Origin: JAQYVZ01 sp035269105
GTDB lineage: Bacteria > Desulfobacterota > Desulfuromonadia > Desulfuromonadales > BM103
NCBI GenBank assembly: GCA_035269105.1
Contig: DATFJP010000073.1
Span: forward strand, 1-15,505
DNA length: 15,505 nt
Direction of reading: 5' to 3'
Within the stretch, counting starts at the first letter, position 1; each line of letters starts with the position of its first letter. The notes beneath the pieces are model-generated. The model was not told the DNA's origin, did not search any database, and saw only the letters and a list, made by a program, of their open reading frames with translations. This document shows positions 15,045 through 15,505 of the stretch, one piece after another. Both the position numbers and the translations under genes were made by a program.

Positions 15045-15121
15045 TGGCAGGCCAGGAGGGATTCGAACCCCCAACACCCGGTTTTGGAGACCGGTGCTCT
15101 AGCCATTAGAGCTACTGGCCT
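15045..15121 (-). tRNA. tRNA-Trp (anticodon CCA)
   Basis: A full cloverleaf is visible. The acceptor stem AGGCCAG/CTGGCCT, D-stem GCTC/GAGC, anticodon stem CCGGT/ACCGG with loop CTCCAAA (anticodon CCA at 15087-15085), and T-arm GGGGG-TTCGAAT-CCCTC are all present. The discriminator is G, as usual for tRNA-Trp, and the 3' CCA is encoded (15047-15045). Its place between rpmG and secE is the widespread arrangement, so it is probably cut out of a longer tuf-rpmG-secE-nusG transcript. Confidence 0.98.
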
Positions 15122-15167
15122 GCAGGCCACCTACCCTTGCGATCGAATCGCCCGACCACCAAACGCC

Positions 15168-15317
15168 TTATTTCGTTTCGCGGTGCGGTGTATGCTTCTG
15201 ACAAAAACGGCAGTATTTGCTGAACTCCAGCTTGTCAGGTGTGTTCTTCTTGTTCTTGGTCGTCGTATAGTTGCGCTGCTTGCACTCGGTGCAAGCCAGC
15301 GTCACGATATCGCGCAT
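15168..15317 (-). CDS. rpmG: 50S ribosomal protein L33 (zinc-binding form)
   Basis: L33 is a small 50S protein near the E site. The 49-aa product starts MRDIVTLACTECKQRNYTTT and ends KYCRFCQKHTPHRETK, with the zinc ribbon C9/C12 and C36/C39, so it is the zinc-dependent form rather than the cysteine-less paralogue. The ATG at 15317 has GAGGA about 9 nt upstream, and the TAA stop is at 15168. It lies 54 nt downstream of a tuf gene and 46 nt before tRNA-Trp, a common order. It is short enough to be missed by a 60-codon cutoff. Confidence 0.96.
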   Translation of the reverse strand: MRDIVTLACTECKQRNYTTTKNKKNTPDKLEFSKYCRFCQKHTPHRETK

Positions 15318-15330
15318 GATTCAAATCCTC

Positions 15331-15352
15331 GGCGCCCCCGGCAGGAGGCGCC
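15331..15352 (-). repeat. GC-rich hairpin between tuf and rpmG
   Basis: GGCGCCTCC and GGGGGCGCC, 9 bp with one U-G pair, enclose the loop TGCC just upstream of the rpmG ribosome-binding site. No U-run follows on the coding strand, so it is not a standard terminator. On the plus strand it is followed by TTTATATAA. A stability or processing role between a very abundant tuf mRNA and rpmG is plausible. Confidence 0.5.
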
Positions 15353-15371
15353 TTTATATAATATCAGCCAA

Positions 15372-15505
15372 TTACTCGATGATTTCGCTGACGACGCCGG
15401 CACCCACGGTGCGGCCGCCCTCGCGAATCGCGAAGCGCAGTTCCTTGTCCATGGCGATCGGCGTGATCAGGTCGACCGTGATGCCGATGTTGTCGCCCGG
15501 CATGA
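15372..15505 (-). CDS. tuf: Elongation factor Tu, C-terminal part (cut by window edge)
   Basis: Only the last 44 codons are present; the gene enters from the right edge. The translation reads MPGDNIGITVDLITPIAMDK, then ELRFAIREGGRTVGAGVVSE and IIE, followed by TAA. This is the beta-barrel domain III end of EF-Tu, including the GGRTVGAGVV strand. It heads the block tuf-rpmG-tRNA-Trp-secE-nusG. It is a separate gene from the tuf at 1-140: both run in the same direction, with over 15 kb of other genes between them. Confidence 0.97.
   Translation of the reverse strand, partial: MPGDNIGITVDLITPIAMDKELRFAIREGGRTVGAGVVSEIIE

Noticed and set aside
15009..15077. N-terminal extension of secE (MLGVRIPPGLPF...)
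   Set aside because: This is translation of the tRNA-Trp gene; the GVRIPPGLP string is a common artefact of tRNA sequence.
1..15505. CRISPR arrays, insertion sequences, integrase or attachment sites, defence or biosynthetic clusters
   Set aside because: No repeat-spacer pattern, transposase, terminal inverted repeats with target duplication, or accessory genes were seen. Almost all sequence is accounted for by conserved core genes.

Overview
This window is a core housekeeping region of a bacterial chromosome. It carries the joined rif (rplKAJL-rpoBC) and str (rpsL-rpsG-fusA-tuf) clusters, preceded by the tuf-rpmG-tRNA-Trp-secE-nusG block. Every gene lies on the minus strand, so transcription runs from the right end (15505) to the left end (1). 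The DNA is GC-rich. The proteins look like those of Desulfuromonadia (Geobacter/Pelobacter/Desulfuromonas-type 'delta-proteobacteria'): the RpoB and RpoC N-termini match that type as I remember it, RpoC has the proteobacterial trigger-loop insertion, and the gene order fits. The lineage call is an inference from recall, not from a database search.

Layout in transcription order: 3' end of one tuf gene (15372-15505); rpmG/L33 (15168-15317, only 49 aa); tRNA-Trp(CCA) (15045-15121); secE (14823-15008); nusG (14263-14799); rplK (13797-14222); rplA (13065-13766); a 224-nt gap holding an L10-type autoregulatory leader; rplJ (12319-12840); rplL (11850-12233); a 172-nt gap with a strong hairpin and an inverted repeat; rpoB (7523-11677); rpoC (3296-7480); a 148-nt gap with the best promoter of the window and two hairpins; rpsL (2776-3147); rpsG (2283-2753); fusA (182-2260); and the 5' end of a second tuf gene (1-140).

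The genes form one functional set. They encode elongation factors Tu and G, ribosomal proteins of the L1 stalk, the L11/L10/L12 GTPase-activating stalk and the decoding centre (S12, S7), the two large RNA polymerase subunits, the elongation factor NusG, the translocon subunit SecE and a tRNA. All the complete genes appear intact, with catalytic and metal-binding residues present. Four start at non-ATG codons (fusA GTG, rpoC TTG, rplJ GTG, secE GTG). The fusA, rplK and secE frames stay open upstream of their real starts, which invites over-extended annotation.

I find no accessory, mobile, defence or biosynthetic system. The points worth a second look are regulatory: a promoter whose -10 box sits in the loop of a terminator-like hairpin between rpoC and rpsL, a possible anti-Shine-Dalgarno switch beside the L10 leader, a hairpin over the rpoC ribosome-binding site, structured RNA between rplL and rpoB, and two tuf copies in direct orientation around the region.
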